From Myrica gale (Eukaryota > Streptophyta > Magnoliopsida > Fagales > Myricaceae), in assembly GCA_963930655.1 (NCBI GenBank), contig OZ005607.1:17372374-17436373 (forward strand): a stretch of 64,000 nucleotides of DNA. Direction: 5' to 3'. The translations under genes and the position numbers were made by a program. The notes beneath the pieces were generated by a model that worked only from the letters and a program-made list of their open reading frames with translations, made no database searches and was not told where the DNA came from. Shown here piece after piece: positions 11,346 through 21,797 of this stretch (within the stretch, counting starts at the first letter, position 1; each line of letters starts with the position of its first letter).

Positions 11346-12349
11346 TCAAGGAAATGCTTTTGGTACCCAAGCTTTTTTGGGTCCTTTCTTAAAAGTCTTG
11401 CTCCAAAGCTTCTTTAATGCACAATAAAAAATTAGATGCCCATATTTATTGCAAAAATGGCATGTTTGAGTATGTGCATTAAATGATTTAGCCTTCACAA
11501 AATAACTTTTAAAATATTTTTGGTGAATTGAAGGCTTGTAGCCTAAGCCACATTTGTCAAAGACATATCTTTGACTACCAAGAATCAAATCTAAAGATTT
11601 CTTTCCTTGAGTAAACTTCTCAAGGATTTTGCTTTGAGAAATAATTTTGTTGTTCAAAACAACTTTCTCCTTTTCAAATTCTAAAGCTTTTTGTTGGAAC
11701 AAATCGTTTTCTAGCTTTAGATTCTTTTTCTCATTTTTCAAAGAATCAATATCATTTGAGATCAAAATGATTTTCTTTTTCAATGATGTATATTTTGAAC
11801 CTAATTTTTCAAATTGACATAAAAGATCATCAAAAGCATTTTGAAGCTAAATATATTAAGTTTCAGGCTCATCATCGGAAGAGTGTACCTCATCATCATC
11901 CTCATCGGTATCCTCAAATGCCATGTAGCACTTGTTGGCTATTTCTCCATTTTCTTCTTCTTCGGAGGAAGATGATCTTTCATCATTGGCATTGTTCCCT
12001 TCGTGAGTGGTCTCTAAAGCATGCCAAATTTCCTTAGCATTTGTGCAAGAAGATATATTCTATTAAAATCACATTTATCTAAGGCACAATAAAGAATGTT
12101 CATTGCTCTAGCATCCAAAGAAATTTTCTTTTTATCTAGGTCACTATATTCATATTTATTTTTAAATTCTCCAACTTTATTAGTAGGAATATGTGGACCA
12201 TTTAATATGCATAACCATAGATCAAAATCAATGGATTGAATAAAAATCTTCATCCTAGCTTTCCAATATGTATAATAATTTTCCTAAAAAAGAGGTGGTC
12301 TTAGTGTGGAAAGCCCTTCAACTTGATTGTTGAAGCTTGAAGTTGTCAT
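11346..12349 (-). pseudogene. gag gene of the TR-GAG element, broken
   Basis: Starts at the ATG at 12349-12347 and is interrupted by a TAG about 34 codons in, then continues as a UBN2-type Copia gag (QSIDFDLWLCILNGPHIPT, ARAMNILYCALDK). A frameshift follows near 12025. An acidic stretch at about 11880-11995 (SSSSEEEENGEI, DTDEDDDEVHSSDDE) leads to a lysine-rich coiled region and a CCHC zinc knuckle CHFCNKYGHLIFYC at about 11466-11425. Gag would form the particle that packages the element's RNA. The frame breaks mean this copy cannot supply it. Confidence 0.85.
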
Positions 12350-12380
12350 TCTAACTCAAGATGTTTAAATCTTGTATAAA

Positions 12381-12401
12381 GAGCACCAAGCTCTGATACC
12401 A
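12381..12401 (-). promoter_or_regulatory. Primer-binding site of the TR-GAG element
   Basis: Read on the minus strand, TGGTATCAGAGC followed by TTGGTGCTC. The first 12 bases complement the 3-prime end of plant initiator tRNA-Met, and it lies 2 nt inside the 5-prime LTR, as expected for reverse-transcription priming. Confidence 0.9.
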
Positions 12402-12403
12402 AT

Positions 12404-13680
12404 TGTGAGTCCTAGTTTCAGGATTAAGGCAACCCAAGAGGGGGGTGAATTGGTTTTCTAAACTTTTCGGTTAAAACCCCCAAAGTTGTGTTTGCAAGTA
12501 AATACTACTTTAGCACAAGTATATAATATGCGGAACTGTAAATAAGTGCTATAGGAAGGAGTAGGGATAAGAGAAGCAAACACAGTATTTTTAGGTGGTT
12601 CGGCAAACCCGCCTACATCCACCCCTCAAGCTCCATCACCGAGCCTTGAGGTTTTCCACTATCTTCCAATAGCTTTTACACACTAGCTTCCGGGTGCTAG
12701 TGAACCGTACAAGCATTTTCTCCCAGGCTCAACACTCAAACCCACCCAAGTGGTTTTTTTTGCTCACCACTCACAACCTCACCAAGCTTGAGATATACAC
12801 TCTCAAAGCTTATTCTTTAGTGAACAACCTCACTAAAGGAAACTCCTCTTTTGATAGGTAGATTGAGGAACAAGACTCTCTCAAAGAGTAGATATAAAAG
12901 TGGAAAGCTCTATCTCTTGATTCACACAAAGACAAGGATGTGAAAGTGTAATTTGTGTGAATGCTATGAGAAATATAGAATAGGAAGGTTTAGAATATTT
13001 CTCAACCTATACGAATGATATGTGGTAGTTGGGCTTTTAATTTTAGACGAAATGAAGGTGTATTTATTGGCCACATATGAAAACTAGTCATTTCTAGCCG
13101 TTGGGAGTTTTTGCTAAAACGAGCCGGTCGACCGCTTCAAGTTTCTGTTACTCCAACGGTCATATTGTCAGAAGCTCAATGGTTCTTTTGTCAAAACCAA
13201 CCGGTCGACCGCTACATGAGGCGGTCGAAGTATCGGTCGACCGCTTGAACAGCCGGTCGACCTCCTCAACTTAAGCATGATCCGGTTCTTTTAAAAATAA
13301 GGTTTTTGACCACTTTTAAACACCCAATTTGGAAGACTTACTTCCCATAATTATATGAAGGTATAGAGGTTTGATTGGGGTGTTTTTTAAACCTATAAAA
13401 ACATTTTAATCTTTCAAACAAAACTTAAAACGGTTTATGCATCTTTTGTAAGATATGCAAGTGCGCAATTCAAATCCTTGTCAAATGTGAAATAAAGAGT
13501 TACAAGGATTATACCCTAAGGTCTTGAGTATTCACTTTAAGCTCATTGCATCTTCTTGTTCCTTTTTCTTCAAGGTTTGACTTTTTTCGTCAAGTTGTCT
13601 TTGTCTTTGAAGATGTTCATTTTGTAAACTCATCCATTTATTGAAATCATCAAAATCTCGATTGTGAACAAAAGCCAACA
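12404..13680 (-). repeat. 5-prime LTR of the gag-only Copia element
   Basis: Partner of 9284-10570. Contains a second version of the ggtcgaccg array at about 13122-13262, with one motif pair missing relative to the left LTR and a short extra sequence in front. Confidence 0.92.
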
Positions 13681-13829
13681 TAGAGTTAAATTTTAATTTA
13701 CCATTACCGTAACATTTATATTTTTCTATCCCTTATTTGTAAGCATCAAACGAGGAAGAGGGCGAAGGGGAAAATGACGGGGAGGACGAATCGTTAAGTG
13801 GACGATTTAGAAGCCTTAGCGAGTTGTAG

Positions 13830-15216
13830 AGCTACTTCCTTAACCTAGACTTTGTTGCACTACATGTATTATTTGCATTTGTGATGCTTTAATTTCTGTC
13901 ATGATATATTTCCCTTTGACAGTTTCTATTGTTATTCTAGCAAGACCCACTTTTTAAATCCTGTTTGGTTATTGTAGCAAGACAATATTGTCGTTTTGTA
14001 ACTTGTTTGGAAAAGTTCAGAACATGATCTTAGAAAATGTCAATGTATCACGTGATGGGTATTACAAATATACAAGAGGTACCAACACCACCTCTGCAAC
14101 TTATGTCACTCATTACATCTTTACATGTCTATTGGAAAACTACTGGAAGTCCTTTCAACATTACTGCAATTATAAAAAACTAAACAATTACATTTCAGAG
14201 TAGTCATCGTAATGAGCAATCATCATTGCTTCTCCTCTTCTATGTGGTAAAGAGCAGTCATTGTTGCTTCTCCTCTTCTATATGGTAATGAGTAGTCATC
14301 GTTGCTTCTCTTTTTCTATGTGGTAATGAGCAATCATCTCCTGGTAAGCACATGCATCTTTTTCTGTCAGCTGGACAATGCGATCAAGTACAAGCACTAT
14401 CACATATTATGAGGGCCCAAGGGAAATGAGGGACTCTCACTCGAGAGCTCGGGGGTAAGGGGGACTCACGCCGGGGGGGGTGCAAACAAATGGATAGGGG
14501 GTTTAAACAAAATGATTCTTTTTTTTAAAAAAAAAAAATAGGCCATAGTGGGAAATGGGGGTCGGTCGTGTTCCTCGTGCTCAGGATGCCCAGGAATTTC
14601 CAGGGCCTCGTGCTCGGGTCATCCTGGAAATTTTACGGCATCGAGTGCCCTGGAATTTCCAGGTCCTCGTGCTCAGGGCATCCTACAAATTCCAGGGCCT
14701 CGAGCGCCCTAGAAATGCCAGAGCGTCCTCGCACTTGGGCGCCCTGGAATTTCCAGGTCCCTATGCTTGTGGCATCGGCCTAGTGCTCGGGACGCCCTGG
14801 GATTTCCAGAGCCTTGTCGCACGTGCGTCGCTCTGGAATTTCCAAACTGAGCACTCTCGAAAACACTTATGTAAGCAACTTCCAAACTAGCAAGCTAAAA
14901 AAAACTTCAAAGCACTACAACATATTCCTCAAATCTTCCAAACTACAGCAAATTCCTCCAAACTTATAAACTTAACAGCGCATTTAAATTGGTCCTACCT
15001 AATAAATGCAGAAAATGGAGAGGACAATTTTAAAACTGTTCTTCTGCACAACAGAGGTGAAGCGGTCTTTAAGTGGCAGACTGAAGACGAAGAAGTGATG
15101 AAATTTTGAATGTGAGGAAGACGGAATGAGTGGCGTGGGTAGGATGAATGCGAGCTGAACGTGTTCCCCTTGGATTTACAAAACCAACAGGTAGGATGAA
15201 ATAGAACGCAATGGAA
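13830..15216. repeat. MULE 3-prime region with two minisatellite-like arrays
   Basis: Past the end of the transposase gene. At 14211-14345 a 38-bp unit (aatgagcaatcatc then attgcttctcctcttctatg) occurs three full times and partly a fourth. At about 14565-14845 an imperfect array of about 35-bp units carries the palindrome cctggaatttccagg and the word cctcgtgctcggg repeatedly. Open frames there (14555-14890) are composition effects of the array. Nothing else recognisable. Confidence 0.75.
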
Positions 15217-15429
15217 GGGAATGGTTGCGTGAAGAATAAGAGATCCCCAAATTTTGAAATACCCACGGGTAATATTTTTTTGCTGAAACGGGTCGGTTAT
15301 TTTAACTGAAACGGGTTAAATGTTTTGATTGATGTGACAGCTTGTGAAACCGTTGGATCAATCTATTTGAATCTCCATCGTCGCTCGTGATCGACCATAA
15401 CTTTCCTGCAAATGACAGTAACCTAACCC
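15217..15429 (-). repeat. Right terminal inverted repeat of the MULE
   Basis: Inverted partner of 5944-6157. The outer end is ctaaccc, followed by the 9-bp target duplication at 15430-15438. Confidence 0.88.
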
Positions 15430-15438
15430 TTAATTCCA

Positions 15439-17005
15439 ATTCTTGCATTTTTCAGCTTAACCCCCACGTACAACTCCTTGCAAATCAACTTTTCTTCACT
15501 AGCTACTTTTACTTCAAATAGCTCAACCTCTTTTAAGAGTAACCTGAGACTACCTGTTATTCGTGTGTTGATGAAGTTGAGGGATGACCCGTTTTCAATC
15601 AGCACAGTGAATTCCTTTCTCTCGATGGTGGCTTGGGTCCTCAAAGTCCTAGGACGGGCGTTCCCTGCAAGTCCTTGGATAGAGATGTGTGCCTCTATGG
15701 TCTCATTTTTCTTGTTTTCCCTCCTCACTGGTTTCTGAGTCGGTCTCGTCTCCTGCTTCCTCAAATGCTGGTTCTATCATGAATACTTGAGTCACCTTGC
15801 ATTTGTGCCCTGGGATGAATTTATCATTGCAGTTAAAGCACAGGCATTTCTCTCTTCGTTGTTGCATTTCTTCCAATGACAATCTTTTTACTCTTGGTGG
15901 TGGGTTAGTAGTGGTGCTACTATAAGATCCACCTATCCCTCCTTAGTTGAAATCTCTAGGCCCTGAACATACTGCAGTCATGCTTTGGTGGGTTCTTCTG
16001 ACTTTTGTGTGTTACAATTTCTTCATGTATTTGAGCTAATCTTCCTTGATCCTGACGATTTCGAGTGCATACATTACGGACTTATGTCTCTTTAGTTTGA
16101 CTTCACCCGTAAGTTCTAGTTTCAAACCTCCTACGAACATCCCGATGAGGGCCTTTTCTGGCCACCAGAATACATGCATCGATAGTTTCTCAAACTCCCT
16201 TTGGTAGTCTCTAAAAGACCTCACGTGCTTAATCTTTGAAAGAGACTCATCATAGTAGACGTATTTGTTTGGTCCGAATTATCTTGCTAGCTTCTTGGTG
16301 AAGGTTCTCCAGTGAACCTCCCTCATTTGTGATTGGTATGCACTTTAGCCACTACCACCAATGGTTGGCTTCTCCTTCGAGGAAAAATGTGGCATATGAT
16401 ACCTTTGCTTACCCATCCATATGATGGTGCTCGAAATATTGATTAGCCCGGTTGATCCATGCATTTGGATCCTCCTCGTTGAACTGTGGAAATTCCATTT
16501 TAGGCTTTGCTTCTCGCTCTCTTTTTGTGTCTCCCCTACGCCCATGCATTGGTTCCTCTCTATCTTCTTCAAGTTTGGAGTAGGACTTGTCTTGGCTTTC
16601 AGATCGTCCCCCTGAGTGCACGCTCCTTTCTCCTTTTGAGCCTTGGTTGTGAGCTCGTAAGTCGATAGATCGACGTCCCCTTCTTCTTCATCTATGCTCA
16701 TGGTGATTTGGCCGAGCTTTCTGCCTCCCTATATCTCCTTGCTCTTGCACAGTTATAGTAAGTTACTGAATGGCTAACTTGAGTCGAGTTAACCTCTCTT
16801 CCCTTTCGAGATGATGCAGCTCTAGTTGAGCCTCCATTGCATCAATTCTTTCTCTTTGTGTTGTCTTGTGTGGTTCAGCCATGTTTCCTTTAAAAGGTTT
16901 TTCAAGAAAATTTGAAAAATTCAATGATCTTCCCAATGAAATCAAGTTCCAATAGGACCTTGATGAAACTATCTTAAGTATCAAGAAGTCTCTCAATGAA
17001 AGCAC
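15439..17005 (-). mobile_element. Ty3/Gypsy gag and protease region, 5-prime part of the split element
   Basis: Minus strand. The gag start is the ATG at 16882 (MAEPHKTTQRERIDAMEAQL). Further on are PKMEFPQFNEEDPNAWINRA at about 16520-16440, the retrotransposon gag domain FRDYQREFEKLSMHV with GGLKLELTGEVKLKRHKS at 16224-16050, and the aspartic protease-like domain ISIQGLAGNARPRTLRTQA, IENGSSLNFINT and FEVKVASEEK at 15720-15450. The usual D(T/S)G active site reads ENGS, so the Asp is lost. Several frameshifts separate the blocks. The protease continues at 5934-5768 beyond the MULE. Confidence 0.87.
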
Positions 17006-17700
17006 CTATTGGTAGGTTCCTAGATTCGAACAACTAGAAAATCTTGGATTCCTTAAGCAAATAACATGATTAAGGATGAATTGAGGTGTAAGATTTGTTC
17101 AAGGCAAATCGGGATTGCTCTTAAACGTTGTTGGTGGGATGGATTGCTCAAGACAAACTAAGGAATGCACTTCATGAACACCTATTTTGAGCCAAAGCTC
17201 TTTGAGTTTCTTCAAAGAAAATGTGCATGAAAAGAATGATACATAGCTCCCCCTATTTATAGCACACGACCAACTACAAAGAAATTACTACTCGCCACAT
17301 GTCAAGATCTTATTCGGCCATGTGTTGATTCCTAAAGGATATCCTACGGCATATTCACATGTTCTTGGGCTAGGTGGCAGCTCATCCTTGAATCAAGGAA
17401 CCAAGTACATTAGGTGGCGAAAGGACATAGCCACCTAATATTTTGTCTTTGTCCTTTAGCTAAAGGACGAAATGATATAACCTTTTTTTTCGTCTTCTAG
17501 CTAAAAATGATATAACCACGTAATATTCTTTATCCTTGTCCTTTTGCTATTTGGCAAAGGTACCAAGGACAAAGGACACCTCCTCCATGTGGTCCTCTCT
17601 CATGCTACCAGGTGTCACCCCAAGATTCTCCTTGAAATCGCTCAATTCTTTTGATGCTACATGGAGGACTATCTATGATCTGGTGGTCTCTTGAGGTAGG
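17006..17700 (-). mobile_element. Leader and probable 5-prime LTR of the Gypsy element
   Basis: Upstream of gag on the minus strand. GGTGCTTTCATTGAGAG at about 17000-16980 resembles leaders of plant Gypsy elements. A TATA box (GCTATAAATAGGGGGAG) lies at about 17262-17246, fitting an LTR promoter. The LTR outer boundary is not defined, because no second LTR remains near 5640 for comparison. Confidence 0.5.
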
Positions 17701-18796
17701 TCACCCGCCTATGCTAGGCTAGTGGGCGGCTTGGTCATGTTGTCCTTGGGTACCTTCGATTGGTGGGCCAGGTTGGGTTATGCGTGGCGCTCACGATGGT
17801 GAGACAGTGCCGCTGCGCACACGAGTTGGAGAGGCATGGCTCCCTTGCGCACACGTTGGCGAGGCTTGGCTGCCGCGTGCGCTAGCTCTTCCTCTGTGGC
17901 CCCTAGATTGGTCTTATACAGCTCCCTTTCTCAGGCTTTTCTGGTGGCTACTTTCGTGGCTTTTCTCAGGTCCGTATCATATATATATATATGGTAAATC
18001 AAATATTGACTATGTATAAAATGAGTCTATAATAATAATAATAATAATACTCGTATCTACGTAAAAAGATGAGTCGATAGATTGATAGAGATGAGCTACC
18101 ATGGCATAATAGAGGAGTGTTGGCCTAAGGGTGTACATTATCAAGGATCAATTTTTGAACTGACTTCGACCTTGGTTGCTAATGAACTTGAGCCAAGCTG
18201 GCATCTCAAGTTTGGGGTTGGGGGTTAACTAAGGGAGAAAGGACATAGGGCACACGTGGTATAAGGGAAAAAAGTAACTTTTGAGAGTCGGGGTTAGATA
18301 GGCTTTTTTCGAGGTCGGATTGATGTAAACAGACCAGATCGAATCGATTTCAAGTCGGGTCGGGTTGTTTTCACCTTTATATTGGGTGAACAAAATAAGG
18401 GTTTGAGTTGTGATGTCAATGAACATTGGAAAGTAGATTACCATCTTTTAAAAAGAAACCCACTTAAAATGTTGTGGACAATTGGAGTTAAGATGTCAGT
18501 TTACGTAGTTCTTATCAAATGTTGTGGATAAAATTAACACATTCAGATAACATATTACTAGAATAAATCACAATAAACCCTCATTAATTATTACCTCAAT
18601 ATCAAATATATTCTCAAACTATAACTTGTGGTCAGGAGTGAAGTCAAAAGATTAGGCAAAGAGGTGGGGCGAAATGACCTAAACATATGGACACAAATAA
18701 CTTAAATACCAAATGCAAAATACATGTAGTCAGCGTTGAAAAATAAAAGTTTACAAGGAGAAAATAAAAGAAAACACCACACTTATGCTAATTGTA
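17701..18796. other. Spacer with no recognised gene
   Basis: Contains a plus-strand frame 17780-18019 with no family match, an (AT)n run near 17982-17992 and an (AAT)n microsatellite at about 18030-18048. Nothing else is supported. Confidence 0.4.
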
Positions 18797-19184
18797 CTAG
18801 ACTTTCCTTAGCGAATAAAAATATTCAATGATCATATCCATACTAATCTTTTAAGCAATTTCTTTCTTAATACAACTAAATAGCCTCCAAGAAAATCATC
18901 TTTCAATTTTTATTTTATTTTTTTTTATAATTTTGTCTTCAAAAGGTTCATAGCTGAAAAAGCTCGCTCAATAGATGCTGTAGAAACTAAAGAATCAAGA
19001 CGAGGTGAATCAATCTATCAAACCATATCAAAAACATTTTGACTTCCCAATTTTCACCTATGCTTGACATAGGTCAGAAATTGTAAACATGTTTTATAAA
19101 TTTGGATGATGAGGAACATCATGCTCGTAGTGCTATAATTGATATCCCAATTGATTTTTTTCTTGTTCAGCAAAATACTTAGGA
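18797..19184 (-). pseudogene. TTF-type hAT transposase C-terminus, degenerate
   Basis: Minus-strand translation gives AEQEKNQLGYQL, HYEHDVPHHPNL, FTISDLCQA, KIGKSK, then LVSTASIERAFSAMNLLKTK and KDDFLGGYLVV, in the order found at the C-terminus of plant zinc-finger (TTF/ZMYM-like) hAT transposases. The ASIERAFSAM segment is the hAT dimerisation domain. At least four stops and several indels are present. No terminal repeats or N-terminal domain were found. Confidence 0.82.
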
Positions 19185-19459
19185 TAATTTTTTTATGGGA
19201 CCAAAAGAAAATTTGAATTGTAAATGGAATTTTTGTATTTCTATTCAACGTGAACTTCAAGAACTCATTACATTAGATATTTAAACTAGAATATCTACCA
19301 TATTCAAGGCAAGAGAATAAGTGTATATAAAAACTATTAAAAAAGAATATGGCGGTTGAACTCCTTTGACGCCTCCATTGTCAAGGATTGAAGCGTTTTA
19401 AACGGGAGCTGATTTGACGGATCAGGCTCCTCTGCAATACTTAGGGTATTGCACGAGGA

Positions 19460-19538
19460 GCAATTAGGAGAGAATGTGAGAGGGGGTGAGGGTCTCACGG
19501 TGGGACCCACATTCTCTCTCACTCTCTCTCCTAATTGC
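19460..19538. repeat. Short hairpin
   Basis: gcaattaggagaga at 19460 is complementary to tctctcctaattgc ending at 19538. The arms, about 23 bp with one 2-bp slip, enclose a loop containing ggtctcacggtgggaccc. Could be a foldback remnant. Confidence 0.7.
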
Positions 19539-19589
19539 ATCCCCATCTTGATTTGACAAAGGCAAATTTGTAGCACTTTTGACTTTGTC

Positions 19590-19800
19590 AATACTGAGCA
19601 ATAAATGAGGCAAATCATTATGGAGACTACCATCTTGATTTTCGGCACTTTGTCATATTGAGGCTGAGCAACAAATGAGCCAAAGCATTATGGAGAATGC
19701 GATCTTGATTTTTGGCAATGAATCGTGCTGCAATATTTTGTCTGATCTTGATTTTCGGCATTGAATCGTGCGGCAATATTTTCTCCTTTAAAATAGATTA
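19590..19800. repeat. Imperfect tandem repeats next to the Copia tail
   Basis: The phrase ctgagcaa(t/c)aaatga and cattatggaga, then cttgatttt(c/t)ggca, recurs two to three times between 19590 and 19770. It lies where the 3-prime LTR of the Copia fragment at 19851-20092 would be, so it may be LTR sequence. Confidence 0.6.
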
Positions 19801-19850
19801 TCTCTCCAAGATTCAGCCTCAAGTTGCTCTGATTCTAATTTTTGTACACC

Positions 19851-20092
19851 GAGCTGGTTTTTGTTAATACCCTCCTGCAAACTTTGCCGAGAATGGAGGC
19901 TAAGTTTGGTTTGAAAAAGGCGAGGGAAACTTTGGACATTGGTTTAGTGAAGATATCCGCACGCATAGTGGAGACATGTCGAGTAACAAGGAGACCAAGA
20001 GCAACACGTTCACGCACAAAGTGATAATCTAATTCAATGTGCTTGTTTTGTACATGGAAGACTAGATTAACTTGTGATGTGTAGAGTGCTGA
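19851..20092 (-). pseudogene. Copia RNase H C-terminal fragment
   Basis: The minus-strand frame contains NLVFHVQNKHIELDYHFVRE, VALGLLVTRHVST and ADIFTKPMSKVSLAFFKPNL, the C-terminus of Copia polyprotein including the KHIELDYHFVRE segment of RNase H. A purine-rich stretch (AAAGGAGAAAATA) follows at about 19795-19783, as expected near a polypurine tract. All upstream pol domains are missing. Confidence 0.88.
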
Positions 20093-20497
20093 AATTATCA
20101 AAATTAAAAATAGAATACTAATAAAATATAAATTCACATCAATAATTTTATAGAACTAATGTTAAGAATCAAAAATTAAAAGAGATAACAATGAAATATC
20201 AAATAAATAAACACAAAATATATAAATATATAAAGAAACACAATATTTATGGGGGCAGATATATACTTTTTTTCTTTATATCATGTTAAATTTTCTATTT
20301 TTTTTAGAAATATTTTAATTTTTGTATTATTTAATATAATTTTTAGACTATTGGTATGTTTAAACCAATTTTTTTATTAAATTAATTTGTTGCGAACATG
20401 TGTCAGCCTTTATTTCGCGTGATATAACTTCCATCAACTAACAGTCGTTAATTTTTGTCAACCAGCTTTCTAACTTAACAGAGGGACTAAAATAAAA
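20093..20497. other. AT-rich spacer
   Basis: No recognised gene or element in this interval. Confidence 0.4.
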
Positions 20498-20506
20498 TAT
20501 TCTTTA

Positions 20507-20760
20507 GGGTTAAATGCATGTCATGCCCCTGTGGTATGCGGTAATAGCAAATATGCCCCTGAGGTAAACAAAGTCCTTTTCATACCCCTGAGGTAAACAT
20601 TCAGGAGCAAATATGCCCTTTCATACCCCTGAGGTAAACATAACGGAAGGACATATTTACTCCTGAATGTTTACCTCAGGGGTATGAAAATGACTTTGTT
20701 TACCTCAGGGGCATATTTGTTATTACCGCATACCACAGAGGCATGACATGCATTTAACCC
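20507..20760. mobile_element. Mutator-type foldback MITE, 254 bp
   Basis: Nearly the whole element is an inverted repeat: each arm begins GGGTTAAATGCATGTCATGC and is about 110 bp long with few mismatches. Perfect 9-bp target duplications TATTCTTTA flank it at 20498-20506 and 20761-20769. The 9-bp duplication and GGG terminus place it in the Mutator superfamily. Internally the phrase cccctgaggtaaac recurs in each arm, so transcripts would fold into one long hairpin. Confidence 0.93.
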
Positions 20761-21477
20761 TATTCTTTAACCTCAGGACTGCTATACTACGAAATCAACC
20801 CTAAAGATTAAATTGAGAGAAGTCAAATAGTATTATCCAGCTGAAAAATAGAATATATTAGATATATTTAATTTTGTGAAAGAATTTAAGAACTACAATT
20901 GAATAAAGCAAAAAGAAGATTTGAATATTACAATATTGAGTATAAAAGGATGAAAAATCGCAAACTCTATGTTATTTGCTTGAGTTGTTGGTCGAGGAGC
21001 GTATGCTCTACTGCTTTTCATACCACTTGGCACTTTGGTCTTGGATAGGGCAGCACAAACTCACCGCTTTAACCGGCACCGACGCAGGGAACCACCAAAC
21101 CAGCGATACACGACACCGGTTCCGGTGTTGATTTTTGTTACACTGGTGGTTACTGGTTTAACCGGCACCGGCACCGGCACCGGCACCGGCAATTTTCCGG
21201 TGACCGTTACTTTTTTTAAATAATATATATTATGTATTATGTATGCTATCTACCTCTGTTGTCTAGTGGCCTAGTGTCTTGCGTCTGTTGTCTAGTGGCC
21301 TAGTATCCTGCGTCTGCTGTTTACCTCTGCTCCATGTTTTTATTTATTTTTTAATAATATAAACCAAAAAGGCGTCGTTCTCTTTGACTTGTGAAGGCTA
21401 CTTCACCGTAACTTTTATGATTTTTCTTTTTAATAAATAAATAAATAACGGTCCACATCCTCCCTTGCCATTCTCCC

Positions 21478-21797
21478 CAATGCTTGTGCGCTCTCACGAC
21501 CCTTTGTCCCCTTTTCACCTCCCATCAACTCCTTCACAGATCACGTCCCGGCCAACGGTCGTGATTTTCTCTCCGTCAACGTCCGTTTGTGGAACCATTA
21601 GGCCAGCTCACCATCCCATCACTACAAGCTTAGCGTTCAATGCTTGTGCCCTCTCACGACCCTTTGTCCCCTTCTCACCTCCCATCAACTCCTTCATAGA
21701 TCACGTCCCGGCCAACGGTCATTATTTTCTCTCCGTCAACGTCCGTTTGTGGAACCATTAGGCCAGCTCCCCATCCCATCACTACAAGCTTAGCGTT
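21478..21797. repeat. 160-bp tandem duplication inside the hAT element
   Basis: Units 21478-21637 and 21638-21797 are nearly identical. A third start at 21798 leads into the rest of the glycosyltransferase fragment, so the last 160 bp of the captured gene were duplicated in tandem. Confidence 0.9.

Larger units (their letters stand above)
9284..13680 (-). mobile_element. Copia-type gag-only LTR retrotransposon (TR-GAG)
   Basis: Two LTRs, 9284-10570 (1287 bp) and 12404-13680 (1277 bp), flank a 1.83-kb interior. Target duplications TAGAG lie at 9279-9283 and 13681-13685. The element reads on the minus strand: LTRs start TGTTGG, a primer site TGGTATCAGAGC (initiator tRNA-Met type) lies at 12401-12390 just after the right LTR, and a purine tract (AAAAATGGGGAGA) precedes the left LTR at about 10585-10571. 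Only a gag gene is inside, with no protease, integrase, reverse transcriptase or RNase H, so it needed a helper. It sits in an intron of the MULE transposase gene. Confidence 0.92.
6853..13829 (+). pseudogene. MULE transposase gene (FAR1/FRS type), broken
   Basis: Exons by splice signals and homology: 6853-6921, 7001-7751, 7868-9256 and about 13744-13829. Order of domains: a FAR1 zinc-finger DNA-binding domain at about 7030-7290 (WNRYA-like DWYNRYATIKSFSI and RNTRCGC), then the MULE DDE core at about 7690-8130 (VSFDTTYRTN with the first Asp, SLFTDQDTG with the second), then a SWIM zinc finger at about 8717-8760 (CSCKQF then ICSH). The last part is basic, RGRGRGVGRA. In-frame stops occur at 7282-7284 (TGA), 7663-7665 (TAA), 8294-8296 (TAG), 8764-8766 (TGA) and 8839-8841 (TAG), and a frameshift lies near 8130. 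The GTATGT donor at 9257 and acceptor near 13743 now flank the inserted Copia element. Related domesticated genes are the light-signalling FHY3/FAR1 factors, but position inside terminal repeats shows this is a transposon gene. Confidence 0.85.
5944..15429 (+). mobile_element. Mutator-like element (MULE), 9.5 kb, degenerate autonomous copy
   Basis: Bounded by 9-bp target duplications ctaattcca (5935-5943) and ttaattcca (15430-15438), 8 of 9 identical. Terminal inverted repeats of about 213 bp (5944-6157 and 15217-15429) begin GGGTT(C/A)GGTTA and share the block CTGTCATTTGCA then GAAAGTTATGG. Nine-bp duplications and long terminal repeats define the Mutator superfamily. Inside is a FAR1-type transposase gene on the plus strand with stops and frameshifts, so this copy is dead. 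It landed in the protease region of a Gypsy element and later received a gag-only Copia element in one intron. Without the Copia insertion the MULE would be about 5.1 kb. Confidence 0.9.

Noticed and set aside
14555..14890. 111-codon ORF as a gene
   Set aside because: It is the translation of a 35-bp tandem array in the MULE 3-prime region.
17000..17028. tRNA-like primer site TTGGTAGGTTCCTAGATTCGAA on the plus strand
   Set aside because: It is in the wrong orientation for the minus-strand Gypsy element and no plus-strand element starts there; no cloverleaf can be drawn around it.
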